In this document: positions 27,784-36,240 of the stretch, piece after piece | How the letters are laid out: the number at the start of each line of letters is the position of its first letter | Position numbering within the stretch: position 1 is the first letter of the stretch | Assembly: GCF_000731955.1 (NCBI RefSeq) | Contig: NZ_JNCK01000001.1 | Span: 1,426,001 to 1,490,000, forward strand | Source of the DNA: Halomonas zincidurans B6 | Lineage (GTDB): Bacteria; Pseudomonadota; Gammaproteobacteria; Pseudomonadales; Halomonadaceae | Direction of reading: 5' to 3' | Length of the DNA: 64,000 bases | Program-made: the position numbers and the translations under genes | The notes under the pieces: model-generated | Seen by the model: the letters and a program-made list of their open reading frames with translations, nothing else | The model's database searches: none | Told to the model about the DNA's origin: nothing

Positions 27784-29016
27784 ATGACTTCCTACCTATT
27801 CATGACAATAATTACCCTTATGGCCTTGGGGGTCGCGTTATTCGTGGGCTTGCGTCATCGCTTTCTCATGGTGGTGTTGTTGTTGGCTTTCTTTTTCAGG
27901 TTGGTTCTACTTTTTATTCAGTATTACGGCCTTTTCTCGATACCAGGTGGTGATGCGGATGCACTTAACATGACCCATAAGGCATGGGTTTGGTCCATGC
28001 AGGACTGGTCAGGATTGTTCAACGAGATCAACAATGCTGGGTCGTACCTCTATAGCTTTTTCGGTGCCATACTCTTCAAGCTATTCGGCTATCATGAGCT
28101 TCTTTTGCCGGTTGTTAACCTTTTTTTCGGAATGCTAGTCGTCGCCTTGACGGGAATCATCGTCAATCGCATCTGGGGTGCCAGGCCCGCACAGCTATCG
28201 GCGCTAATCATCGGGCTCTATCCATTCGCTGCCTTCAACTCGGCCATTGCGCTGCGCGAGGAGCCTTCGATTCTGGCGTTCATGTTCGGGCTCTACTTCC
28301 TGGTGAAGTGGCTCCAGGAGGAATCGCGAGCGGGTATCTATCTGTGCCTGGCCTTCTTCGGGTTGGCGACCATGATCCATCCCGGATGGGTCGCGGCGAT
28401 CTTCGGCGTGGGAGTCTACGCGCTGTTGCTGCTATTCAAGGCGCTGCCACGTATCGTTCAGGGCAGTCTCGTCACACGAGGATATTTTCACAATATCCTG
28501 ACAGCGGGATCCATTGTCATTCTTTCGCTGCTGCTTTCGGCCGCGGGAGAAGTGACCCTGGGCAAGGGCATATCACTGGGCAGCGAAGAGGAAACCGTTG
28601 CCGAATTGATTGAATCGCAATTCACGGGAATGCCCCAGGGTGGTTCGGCCTACCCGACGGTGATCGCAACGGGCGATCCTTTCTCACGGCCCTGGCTGAT
28701 TCCGGCCCGTATCGTCTATTTCCTCTTCTCGCCGTTTCCCTGGGATATCAGCAGTCCTCAGCAAGCATTAGGGATGATTTCGTCGGTGCTTTACTTATTT
28801 CTGGTTTGGAAAATCTTCAAGAACTGGAAAACTATCAGGCAACATCAGGAGTGTGTTGCGCTTCTGATCATCCTGGCGCTACTCACCTTCATTTTCGCCA
28901 TCGGCGTGACCAATATCGGTACAGCCATACGGCATAAAACCAAGTTTCTCGCGCTTTTCATCATTCTCGCCGCCGTATCATTCGATTCAATCCGTTTCAG
29001 ACTGCTAAGGAGGTGA
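27784..29016 (+). CDS. Multi-pass membrane protein, candidate Wzy polymerase or GT-C transferase
   Basis: A 410-residue, very hydrophobic protein with about ten or more predicted membrane segments and a periplasmic-type loop near residues 270-310 (from GKGISLGSEEE to WLIPARI). It has no close family signature that I recognise. Polymerases (Wzy) and O-antigen ligases are typically like this: poorly conserved, 10-12 helices, with one large periplasmic loop. An acidic patch after the first helices (PGGDADALN) also recalls GT-C transferases. The operon has no other polymerase candidate, so Wzy is the likely role by exclusion. Its stop lies two bases before the next start codon. Confidence 0.7.
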   Translation: MTSYLFMTIITLMALGVALFVGLRHRFLMVVLLLAFFFRLVLLFIQYYGLFSIPGGDADALNMTHKAWVWSMQDWSGLFNEINNAGSYLYSFFGAILFKLFGYHELLLPVVNLFFGMLVVALTGIIVNRIWGARPAQLSALIIGLYPFAAFNSAIALREEPSILAFMFGLYFLVKWLQEESRAGIYLCLAFFGLATMIHPGWVAAIFGVGVYALLLLFKALPRIVQGSLVTRGYFHNILTAGSIVILSLLLSAAGEVTLGKGISLGSEEETVAELIESQFTGMPQGGSAYPTVIATGDPFSRPWLIPARIVYFLFSPFPWDISSPQQALGMISSVLYLFLVWKIFKNWKTIRQHQECVALLIILALLTFIFAIGVTNIGTAIRHKTKFLALFIILAAVSFDSIRFRLLRR

Positions 29017-29018
29017 CG

Positions 29019-30128
29019 ATGGACATCTTGTTCGTTGCGGGTAATGCGCGCTCCTTGATCGCCAACCGAGGCGACCTGATACGAGACATGCTGAGTAGAG
29101 GGCTGACGGTGGCGGCGGCCGTGCCTACCCGCGATTACCTGCCCGAGGTCGAGAAACTGGGCATTGACGTTTACCCGTTCGAAATGGGGCGTACCGGTAT
29201 CAATCCGCTGAGCGACCTGCGTACGACGTTCTCGCTGGTTCGCCTGATGCGTCGACTTCGCCCCAAGGCCGTCTTCGGCTATACCGTGAAGCCGGTCATT
29301 TATGGCTCGGTGGCAGCCAGGATCGCTCGGGTGCCGCGCGTTTATTCGATGGTTACCGGGCTTGGGCATGTCTTCACCACACGTTCGGCAAGGACGCAAG
29401 CCATTCGCTCCATACTCACGCGGCTCTATCGGCTGGGGATTCATTGCAGCGATCGCGTGTTCTTCCAGAACCCCGATGACGAGCGCGATTTCTCCGAGCT
29501 TGGCATCGTGCGCGACCGCGGAAAGATCGTACGCATCAACGGCTCGGGAGTGGATATCGAACGTTTCGCCCGCCAACCCCTGCCGGAAGGGGCGCCGGTC
29601 TTTCTGTTCATCGGTCGACTTCTGACTGAAAAGGGAGTGGCCGAGTTCGTTGAAGCGGCGACCACACTCCAGGTGCGCTACCCCGCGGCGCGCTTCGTCG
29701 CCGTGGGGCCTCACGATCCCTCCTTGCCCCATGCGCTAAGGGGCGCCGTGCTCGAGCAGTGGAAGCGGGATGGTGTGGTCGAGTTCATCGGCAATGTCGC
29801 GGATGTGCGCCCCTGGCTCGCCCAATGTTCGGTCTTCGTGCTGCCGTCCTATCGCGAGGGGACGCCCCGCTCGGTGCTGGAGGCGATGAGTATTGGCCGA
29901 GCCATCGTCACCAGCGATGCCCCGGGTTGTCGCGAGACGGTGGTGGATGGTGTCAACGGCTTTCTCGTTCCTCCACGCGATGCGGCCTCTCTGGCCGAAG
30001 TCATGCAACGCTTTCTGGATCGGCCCACATTGGTAAACGACATGGCCGAGGCATCGCGGCGGATGGTCGAGGAGAAGTACGACGTGCGCAAGGTCAACCG
30101 CGTCATCATGGAGGCTCTGGGGCTATGA
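29019..30128 (+). CDS. Glycosyltransferase family 4 (PglA-like)
   Basis: A 369-residue GT-B transferase. The opening DILFVAGNARSLIANRGDLI and the VTGLGHVF stretch are like PglA and related enzymes that add a second sugar to undecaprenyl-PP-linked monosaccharide. The donor-site motif is PSYREGTPRSVLEAMSIGRAI. AAGGAGG lies five bases before the ATG at 29019, an excellent ribosome-binding site. The stop overlaps the start of the PglC-type transferase gene (ATGA), and this pairing of PglA-like and PglC-like enzymes is a known arrangement that supports successive action. Confidence 0.92.
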   Translation: MDILFVAGNARSLIANRGDLIRDMLSRGLTVAAAVPTRDYLPEVEKLGIDVYPFEMGRTGINPLSDLRTTFSLVRLMRRLRPKAVFGYTVKPVIYGSVAARIARVPRVYSMVTGLGHVFTTRSARTQAIRSILTRLYRLGIHCSDRVFFQNPDDERDFSELGIVRDRGKIVRINGSGVDIERFARQPLPEGAPVFLFIGRLLTEKGVAEFVEAATTLQVRYPAARFVAVGPHDPSLPHALRGAVLEQWKRDGVVEFIGNVADVRPWLAQCSVFVLPSYREGTPRSVLEAMSIGRAIVTSDAPGCRETVVDGVNGFLVPPRDAASLAEVMQRFLDRPTLVNDMAEASRRMVEEKYDVRKVNRVIMEALGL

Positions 30129-30790
30129 AAGATAAAGCGAAGCGTTCGTTGGATTGCCTCGTCAGCGCGCTCGCGCTGCTGCTGACGGCACCCATCCTGC
30201 TGCTGATCGCGCTTTGGGTGCGTATGGACAGCAAGGGGCCGATCCTTTTCACCCAGTCACGCATCGGGCGGGATCGTCGACCCTTTCGGGTATTGAAGTT
30301 CCGCACAATGATCGACCGCACGGCCGACGCCATTGACCAGCATGCCGAGCAGGTCATCGCCAGCAAGAGCGACCCTCGCATCACCCGCTCGGGCCGATTC
30401 CTGCGTGGCATGAGCCTCGATGAACTCCCCCAACTCTGGAACATCCTGCGCGGCGACATGAGCATCGTCGGGCCCCGGCCAATCGTGCCGGAACAACTGG
30501 AGGTCGTCCCCGAGCGATTCATGAGTCGATTCGATGTGCTTCCGGGGCTGACCGGTCTCGCCCAGGTGCGTGGCCGCCGTAGCCTGGGCTGGCTGCAGCA
30601 GCTGGAAGCGGATGCCGAGTATGTGCGTCGCTATGGGCTGCTCTACGACATGGGCATTATCGCCAGAACGGTGGTCGTGGTATTCAGCGGAAGCGGTGTC
30701 TACGGCGAGGCGGGTCAGAACTGGCGTGCCTACCGTGACGCCCTCCGGGCGGAAAGCAATGAGCAAGATTACAAGGAGCCCGGCCGGTGA
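30125..30790 (+). CDS. Undecaprenyl-phosphate sugar phosphotransferase, small (PglC-type)
   Basis: A 221-residue monotopic phosphoglycosyltransferase. It has one N-terminal reentrant hydrophobic helix (about residues 10-35), the basic RPFRVLKFRTM segment, the catalytic Asp-Glu pair in SLDELPQLWN and the VGPRP motif. It has only the catalytic core, without the four extra helices of WbaP-type enzymes. It transfers a sugar phosphate from a UDP-sugar to undecaprenyl phosphate and thus starts the repeat unit; PglC enzymes use UDP-di-N-acetylbacillosamine or related UDP-sugars. The start overlaps the previous stop. Confidence 0.94.
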   Translation: MKDKAKRSLDCLVSALALLLTAPILLLIALWVRMDSKGPILFTQSRIGRDRRPFRVLKFRTMIDRTADAIDQHAEQVIASKSDPRITRSGRFLRGMSLDELPQLWNILRGDMSIVGPRPIVPEQLEVVPERFMSRFDVLPGLTGLAQVRGRRSLGWLQQLEADAEYVRRYGLLYDMGIIARTVVVVFSGSGVYGEAGQNWRAYRDALRAESNEQDYKEPGR

Positions 30791-31626
30791 TGGATGAACT
30801 CAAATGGATGCTGATTACTGCGAATCCGTCCGTCGCGCGCTATGCCGAGGTCTGCGGCGTGCACCGCATCTTTGTCGATATGGAGAGCCTGGGCAAGGCG
30901 GAGCGCCAGAAGCATCTGTCAGCTCATATGGCTTCGCATACCCTCGAGGATGTTGCCGCCGTTGCCGGTGTGCTGTCCGACGCGGAACTGATGGTTCGGC
31001 TCAACCCGCTGCATGCCGGGACGGCGGAGGAAGTCGACGGTGCGATCGAGCATGGCGCCGGGCGCTTGATGCTGCCCATGTTTCGCCGGCCCGAGGAGGT
31101 CGAGCGCTTCCTCGGTCTGGTCGGGGGGCGGGTCCCGGTGACGTTACTGGTCGAGACGCCCGAGGCGCTCACTCGGTTATCGACCTATATGGATGGCCTG
31201 GGTCCACGGGACGAGGTGCATTTCGGCTTGAACGACCTTTCCCTGGCCATGGGACTGAATTACCTGTTCGAGCCCTTGGCCGCACGCCTGTTGGAGTCGG
31301 CGGTGACGTTGCTGCGCGAGCGTGACATTCCCTTCGGCTTCGGCGGTGTCGCGCGCATCGGCCAGGGTGAGCTGCCTGCCGAATGGGTCCTGAGCGAGCA
31401 CGTTCGCTTGGGGTCGAGCTGGGTGATTCTCTCGCGCGCCTTCCATGGTGGGGCCGACTGTGTCGAGACGCTGGTCAAGAAGCTGGACCTGCGTGATGAA
31501 CTGCATCGCCTGCGCTTGACCGAAAATACGCTGCGTGCCGGAGACGCACATCTACTGGAATCGAATCGTCAACGCCTGGAAAAACAGGTCTTCGCCATCG
31601 CCAGGGGGAGGCGGACCCAGGCATGA
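30787..31626 (+). CDS. HpcH/HpaI-family aldolase
   Basis: A 279-residue TIM-barrel protein of the HpcH/HpaI aldolase/citrate lyase family, divalent-metal pyruvate or 2-oxoacid aldolases. Likely metal ligands are the Glu in LLVETPEAL and the Asp in FGLNDLSLAMG. It starts with GTG at 30787 (or ATG at 30790), overlaps the previous stop, and its own stop overlaps the next start. This tight coupling with a 2-hydroxyacid dehydrogenase inside an exopolysaccharide operon suggests that the pair makes an acidic substituent or an unusual keto-acid building block; that is inference. Confidence 0.85.
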   Translation: MMDELKWMLITANPSVARYAEVCGVHRIFVDMESLGKAERQKHLSAHMASHTLEDVAAVAGVLSDAELMVRLNPLHAGTAEEVDGAIEHGAGRLMLPMFRRPEEVERFLGLVGGRVPVTLLVETPEALTRLSTYMDGLGPRDEVHFGLNDLSLAMGLNYLFEPLAARLLESAVTLLRERDIPFGFGGVARIGQGELPAEWVLSEHVRLGSSWVILSRAFHGGADCVETLVKKLDLRDELHRLRLTENTLRAGDAHLLESNRQRLEKQVFAIARGRRTQA

Positions 31627-32603
31627 CTGTGACTTTCGAGATTCGTACATTATTGTTTTTACAGAAGCCGGAAATACTCGAGCAACAAAGGCAGCAGGTC
31701 AGCGACAGGCTCAACGCAGCACTTCCAGACCTTCAGATAATGTTCGCCAGCTCTCCCGACGACATCCCGCCCGGCACCTACTTCGACGTGGTGATTACCC
31801 CGACACTGCCCAGGTTGCCTCAGTTGCTGAACCGATTGGCAGGATATCGCTGGATCCATTTTCTTTCCGCCGGCGTGGAAAAAATCTGGGGCATGGGGCT
31901 CGACAAGCCCGGCCTCTTGCTCAGCAAGAGCAGCGGCGTGAACAGCGTGCCCATGAGTGAATACGCCATCGGCGCCATGCTGCACTTCGCCAAGCAATTC
32001 GGCCGTTTCCAGGAGCAGGGGCGGGAGGCCAGATGGGAGCGCATCTGGCTGGACGAGCTGACGGGCAGACGGGTCGCCGTGCTCGGGCTTGGCCATGTCG
32101 GCCAGGCCGTTGCCGCGCGGGCGCGGGCCTTCGACATGAGCGTCGTCGGAACGTTACGCCATCCTCGTCCGATGCAAGGCATCACGCGAGTGGTCGCACC
32201 GGAACGAACCCGGGAGCTGTTGGCGGATGCGGATTATCTTGTGGTCTGTCTGCCGCTGACCGCAAACACGCGTGGTTTCGTCGACGATGAACTCCTCACT
32301 GCCCTCAAGCCCGGTGCGGTGCTGATCGACATGTCTCGCGGCGGTGTAGTGAGTGCCGATGCGGTGCTTCGGGCGTTGGACGAGGGGCCGCTGCGCGGCG
32401 CCGCACTCGACGTCTTCGAGATGCAGCCCTTGCCGGCGGAATCCCCGCTCTGGCGACGCAGCGATGTGCTGGTGACGCCGCATGTCTCGGGAACGACGCC
32501 GTATTACCTGGATCGCGCTTTGCGCATCTTCCTGAAGAATACCGAATCGCTGAGAAATGAAGGGTATCTCCTCACCCCCGTGGATCTGGCGTCGGGCTAC
32601 TGA
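31623..32603 (+). CDS. D-isomer-specific 2-hydroxyacid dehydrogenase
   Basis: A 326-residue NAD(P)-dependent dehydrogenase. The Rossmann motif GLGHVG and the catalytic Arg (SRGG), Glu (DVFEMQPLP) and His (TPHVSG) are all present. Enzymes of this family reduce 2-oxoacids such as glyoxylate, hydroxypyruvate or pyruvate to D-hydroxyacids. It is translationally coupled to the upstream aldolase gene (ATGA). A role in making a hydroxy-acid substituent of the polysaccharide is plausible but unproven. Confidence 0.9.
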   Translation: MTVTFEIRTLLFLQKPEILEQQRQQVSDRLNAALPDLQIMFASSPDDIPPGTYFDVVITPTLPRLPQLLNRLAGYRWIHFLSAGVEKIWGMGLDKPGLLLSKSSGVNSVPMSEYAIGAMLHFAKQFGRFQEQGREARWERIWLDELTGRRVAVLGLGHVGQAVAARARAFDMSVVGTLRHPRPMQGITRVVAPERTRELLADADYLVVCLPLTANTRGFVDDELLTALKPGAVLIDMSRGGVVSADAVLRALDEGPLRGAALDVFEMQPLPAESPLWRRSDVLVTPHVSGTTPYYLDRALRIFLKNTESLRNEGYLLTPVDLASGY

Positions 32604-32654
32604 AGCCTGAAAGGCGACGCGGGCTTATCCAAGCCATCTCAGATTGTTAACAGG

Positions 32655-33569
32655 ATGTATATTAGGATGCCCAGATTCTCTGTAGTCGTTCCAACCTACA
32701 ACCGCTCGAGTTCACTGAAGCGCACCATTGACTCGGTACTGGATCAGTGTTTCGCCGATTTCGAGTTGCTCATCGTCGATGATGGCTCGACGGACGATAC
32801 CGAACAGACCGTGAAGCAAATAGCGGATGCGCGGATCAGGTATCTTTGGATGCCCAATTCGGGAGGGCCGGCAGCGCCCAGGAATCGAGGAGTAGCAGAA
32901 GCCATCGGTGACTGGGTCTGCTTCCTGGATTCCGACGACATCTGGTACCCCACCAAGCTGGAAGAAGTCGACGTTCTGATATCTAGCAACCCTGAACTCG
33001 ATGCCGTCTATCATGGTCTTGTCTATAACAATGGCGAACTACGTAAATCCCCACCCCGGGCGGTTCGTAAGGTAACGCCTGACTTCTACAAGGAGTTGCT
33101 GCTCAATGGGAATCGCTGCCCGACCTCATCGATGTCGATCAGGCGTCGTTTCCTGCTTGAACACGATCTGAAATTCAACGAGTCCCCCAGCTTTCGCATC
33201 GTCGAGGATTACGACATGTGGATGAGGCTGGCGCACCATGGCGCTCGGTTTGGAAGTATCGACAAGCGACTCGGCGAGTATGTCGTCGCGGACAGCAACA
33301 TTTCCAGTGACACCAGCAAGCAGGAAGAGAATATCCTCACGGTGCTCAAGCATCATGTTTTCGAGATTCAACAGTTCGAAGCCAACAAGAGCAAACTCTG
33401 GAAGAACGTTCTAGCCGGGCATTATGCGTTCAACGCTGCCAATGACTTCCAGAGCGGCAAGTTGGTCTCGTTCATCAAAAATGCCTCCAAGTCGACTCTG
33501 TTATCCCCAAAGTACATCTATTCGCGAATAGAGACTGCCGTGAGAAACAGGGTCGGAAGGTTTCAATGA
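32655..33569 (+). CDS. Glycosyltransferase family 2
   Basis: A 304-residue GT-A fold transferase with FSVVVPTYNRSSSL, LLIVDDGSTDDT and the DxD-containing FLDSDDIW motif, then EDYDMWMRLA as the likely catalytic block. It should add a sugar to the growing lipid-linked repeat. The start is either ATG 32655 or ATG 32667; the second gives the common MPRFSVVVPTYNR opening, and neither has a strong ribosome-binding site. It lies 51 bases after the dehydrogenase gene. Confidence 0.92.
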   Translation: MYIRMPRFSVVVPTYNRSSSLKRTIDSVLDQCFADFELLIVDDGSTDDTEQTVKQIADARIRYLWMPNSGGPAAPRNRGVAEAIGDWVCFLDSDDIWYPTKLEEVDVLISSNPELDAVYHGLVYNNGELRKSPPRAVRKVTPDFYKELLLNGNRCPTSSMSIRRRFLLEHDLKFNESPSFRIVEDYDMWMRLAHHGARFGSIDKRLGEYVVADSNISSDTSKQEENILTVLKHHVFEIQQFEANKSKLWKNVLAGHYAFNAANDFQSGKLVSFIKNASKSTLLSPKYIYSRIETAVRNRVGRFQ

Positions 33570-33643
33570 AAATCATCAGCAGTGTGGTGGCCTGGTGTAA
33601 GTACTCATTGGAGGAGCTAGCATCGGGTAAATCGGCGAACTAG
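33566..33643 (+). CDS. Possible 25-residue ORF coupled to the GT2 gene
   Basis: An ATG overlaps the GT2 stop codon by four bases and opens a frame of 25 codons (start MKIISSVVAWCKYSLEE) that ends 25 bases before the next gene. The position is typical of a coupled gene, but the product is too short to identify. It may be a remnant of a deleted operon member or chance. Confidence 0.25.
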   Translation: MKIISSVVAWCKYSLEELASGKSAN

Positions 33644-33668
33644 ATTTTATTAGAAAGAAAGGTGAATA

Positions 33669-34610
33669 ATGAAAAAGCGCATTCTAGTCACAGGAGGGGC
33701 GGGCTTTTTGGGTTCGTATCTATGTGAAAAGTTGTTGCAGAATGGCGAGGACGTCATCTGCGTCGATAATTTTTTTACCGGTAGAAAGGAAAACATTGCC
33801 CATCTCTTGGGCAACCCTTACTTCGAGCTCCTGCGCCATGATGTCACGTTTTCGCTCTATGTCGAGGTAGACCAGATCTATAATCTGGCGTGCCCAGCCA
33901 GTCCGGTACATTACCAGTTCGACCCAGTGCAGACCACCAAGACCAGCGTGCATGGTGCGATCAATATGCTGGGGCTCGCCAAACGCACCAAGGCAAGAAT
34001 TTTTCAGGCCTCGACCAGCGAGGTCTACGGCGATCCGCAGGTTCACCCTCAACCCGAATCATACTGGGGCAAGGTGAACCCCATCGGGATACGAAGCTGC
34101 TACGACGAGGGCAAGCGCTGCGCGGAAACCCTGTTTTTCGATTATCATCGTCAACATGCCGTCGACATCAAGGTCGCACGCATCTTCAATACGTATGGGC
34201 CCCGCATGCATCCCAGCGATGGGCGCGTGGTCAGCAATTTCATCGTCCAGGCGCTGCAAGGACGCGACATCACCATCTACGGTGACGGTAGTCAGACCCG
34301 CAGTTTCTGCTATGTCGATGACCTGATCGAAGGTATGGTGCGTTTGATGAATACGGAGGAAGGAATTACCGGCCCCATCAATTTAGGGAATTGCGGCGAA
34401 TTCACCATGTTGGAGCTGGCCGAAAAGGTGATCCGACTCACCAATAGCAGCAGTAAACTGGTATTCAAGCCACTGCCACCGGACGATCCCCGGCAACGCT
34501 GTCCGGATATCGCTTTGGCCAAGGAGAAACTGGCTTGGCAGCCTTCCGTATCGCTGGAGGAGGGCTTGAAGAAAACCATCGAATACTTTGAAGGGCTCAG
34601 TGATACCTGA
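33669..34610 (+). CDS. UDP-glucuronate decarboxylase (UDP-xylose synthase), C-terminus replaced by IS
   Basis: A 313-residue extended short-chain dehydrogenase. The NAD-binding TGGAGFLGSY lies at the N-terminus; NLACPASPVHYQFDP, STSEVYGDP and the catalytic YDEGK (YxxxK) are strongly diagnostic of the UXS family, which converts UDP-glucuronate to UDP-xylose. AGAAAGG lies upstream of the ATG at 33669. The last codons are altered: the frame runs into the inverted repeat of an IS1380 element at 34606 and stops there. The original reading frame resumes after the IS at 35937 and adds 20 residues before its own TAG at 36000-36002. The lost tail is outside the catalytic core, so activity may remain. 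Confidence 0.9.
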   Translation: MKKRILVTGGAGFLGSYLCEKLLQNGEDVICVDNFFTGRKENIAHLLGNPYFELLRHDVTFSLYVEVDQIYNLACPASPVHYQFDPVQTTKTSVHGAINMLGLAKRTKARIFQASTSEVYGDPQVHPQPESYWGKVNPIGIRSCYDEGKRCAETLFFDYHRQHAVDIKVARIFNTYGPRMHPSDGRVVSNFIVQALQGRDITIYGDGSQTRSFCYVDDLIEGMVRLMNTEEGITGPINLGNCGEFTMLELAEKVIRLTNSSSKLVFKPLPPDDPRQRCPDIALAKEKLAWQPSVSLEEGLKKTIEYFEGLSDT

Positions 34611-35935
34611 ATCCGTGATGCCGCCGCAGACACTCTCCCTATCTCCACCAATGAGCGTTTTTTGAGCATTGGGATCGCATATCGATGGATGTGCTGGTCC
34701 AATATCATCAAAAATCCCCGTGCCGAACGGTCCAGATAGCCTAATTTCCCCGCTTTTCTCGCTGCCGCGCACGGCCAGCCTGGCGACCGATGATCGCCAC
34801 GCGCACACCGCTTGTGGATAACCTCCGGCAGGCGATCAGCCTGGCGACCCTCGCGGGTAACGCAGCCGGCTGCGCAGGGCGTTCAACACCGTCATGCGGC
34901 CGATGTCCTGGCCGAAGTCGAGAATGATCTGCCGGGCCTTGTGGCTAACCAGAGCGGCACGATGGACGAGTTCCTGCAGCACCGTGCGCAGCCGGCGGCG
35001 TTTCGCCGGGTGACGCACTGGACTGAGCTCGCCGGTCATGCCCAGCTGGCCCATCAATCGCAGGATGTTGTAGGCCAGCTGGGCGAGATGCAGGATCAGG
35101 TCATTGGTGGCGAACTTGCCCGAGGGCAGGCGTTCCAGGTCAAGATCGGTCTTGATCTCACTGTGGAACTGCTCATGGGTGGCATGCGCCTGATAGCGTT
35201 GGACCACCGCCTCGGGCGCCTCGTCCAGGCTGGTCCACCAGCCTTCCAGCTCATACTCGGGTTCGAGCAGAAGTTGGCCATCGCGATCGGCGGTGCGCTC
35301 CACCAGGCGCATCACCCGCTTGACCTCGTATCACCAGCCTTCGTTGCCCAGATAGGCGGCAATCGGCGTGTAGCCATCGACCTGCTGGTAGGTCCGCGAG
35401 ACGCCTTCCTTCTTCGAGTTGCTGTTGTCCATGACGAAGGTATCGATGTCCAGGCAGACATGCGTCGTCTCGGCGGTGATCGGTGCCTCGGCCAGCGACA
35501 GCAAGGTGGTGGACCCGGTCGCGGTGCACGCCTGCAGGTCATTGGCGGCGAGCTTCTCCAGGCGTTGGCGCAGCGTGGCGGTACTGGGCACCTTCTGCAG
35601 GCTGAGCAGCTGCTTGAACGGCTTGTCCTGGCGAAAGTTCTCGATGGCGTCATAGTCGCTCATGCCCAGGCACAGCAGGCCCAGGTAGCTCTTGACCACG
35701 TCGCTGGTGCGCATGCCCAGCGTGGTGGGGAAGTGGCCGTCGAGGCTGTCGACGCCGGCGATCTCAAGGCACTGCCCGATGATCGAGAGACCGGCATGGC
35801 TGGTGAGGGTGCGGCGACTGGCGCGGAATTTGACGTTGGGCATGCTATGGTCCGGGTGAACGGCGATAATGGCTATATTGCTATGCAGGTCAGTGGGTTA
35901 GAAGGCTTCCAGGGCACCGGTTTCATGGATTCAGG
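34606..35935 (-). mobile_element. IS1380-family element, internally deleted
   Basis: A 1330-bp element bounded by imperfect inverted repeats CCTGAATCCGTGATGCCG (34606-34623) and its counterpart at 35918-35935 (15 of 18 match). It is flanked by the 5-bp direct repeat TGATA (34601-34605 and 35936-35940), as expected from target duplication. It is shorter than full-length IS1380 elements, which are about 1.6-1.7 kb, because the middle of the transposase gene is missing. It has inserted in the last codons of the UDP-glucuronate decarboxylase gene. Confidence 0.88.
34836..35843 (-). pseudogene. IS1380-family transposase, broken
   Basis: The N-terminal part (170 codons from 35843, starting PNVKFRASRRTLTSH) contains the first catalytic Asp region, VCLDIDTFVMDN. 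It ends in an in-frame TGA at 35329-35331. The same frame continues after the stop and encodes the C-terminal part, with the catalytic Glu region THEQFHSEIKTD and a typical IS1380 tail. The section that normally holds the second catalytic Asp (an RLDSGHD-type motif) is absent, so roughly 100 codons are deleted. The transposase cannot be active. Confidence 0.88.
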
Positions 35936-35936
35936 T

Positions 35937-36002
35937 GATAGCCAAGGCGACCTGGACGGGCTGTTGAATTTCCACCGGCGTTCTGCCTGGCTGTCAAGCT
36001 AG
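35937..36002 (+). pseudogene. Displaced 3' end of the UDP-glucuronate decarboxylase gene
   Basis: Joining 34604 to the codon series starting GAT at 35937 restores a frame that encodes GLSD followed by SQGDLDGLLNFHRRSAW and LSS, then TAG at 36000-36002. This is the natural C-terminal tail of the decarboxylase, cut off by the IS insertion. The tail belongs to the target and not to the IS because it lies outside the TGATA duplication. Confidence 0.75.
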
Positions 36003-36140
36003 GCTTTGTCCGAAAAGTGCCTGCGCTCGACCATGCGGCGTTAAAAATAGGCTCAAAGTACTCATTTACAACCCGTAAACTCCGCCTTTTCGCCCATTTT
36101 TGCCTTGCCTGGCCATCGCTCGTCGACTTTTCGGGCGAAG
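36003..36140 (-). repeat. Dispersed palindromic repeat, copy B (MITE-like)
   Basis: The reverse complement of this segment matches copy A at 123-266, with the same conserved blocks (CGAGCGATGG, AAGGCAAAAAT, GGAGTTTAC, GTAAATGAG, TTTTTAACGCCG). The ends form an imperfect inverted repeat: GGCTTTGTCCGAAAAG at 36002-36017 and CTTTTCGGGCGAAGCC near 36127-36142. It starts directly after the displaced decarboxylase stop codon and lies upstream of the second GQHR paralogue. It carries no gene. Confidence 0.7.
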
Positions 36141-36240
36141 CCTAGGACGTCTGGGGTGGCTCTCAAGGTTTTTTGAAAATAATCTTAGGGCGGGGATTCT
36201 ATGCTGCCTGGTTAGCACAAATAATCTAGGGGGTGAGGTT

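Noticed and set aside
35419..36002. Plus-strand 396-codon frame across the IS1380 remnant (34812-36002)
   Set aside because: Most of it is antisense to the transposase remnant; only its last 22 codons, beyond the IS, are the displaced decarboxylase tail.
36100..36240. Upstream extension of paralogue 2
   Set aside because: The extension is read through the dispersed repeat and has no counterpart in paralogue 1.
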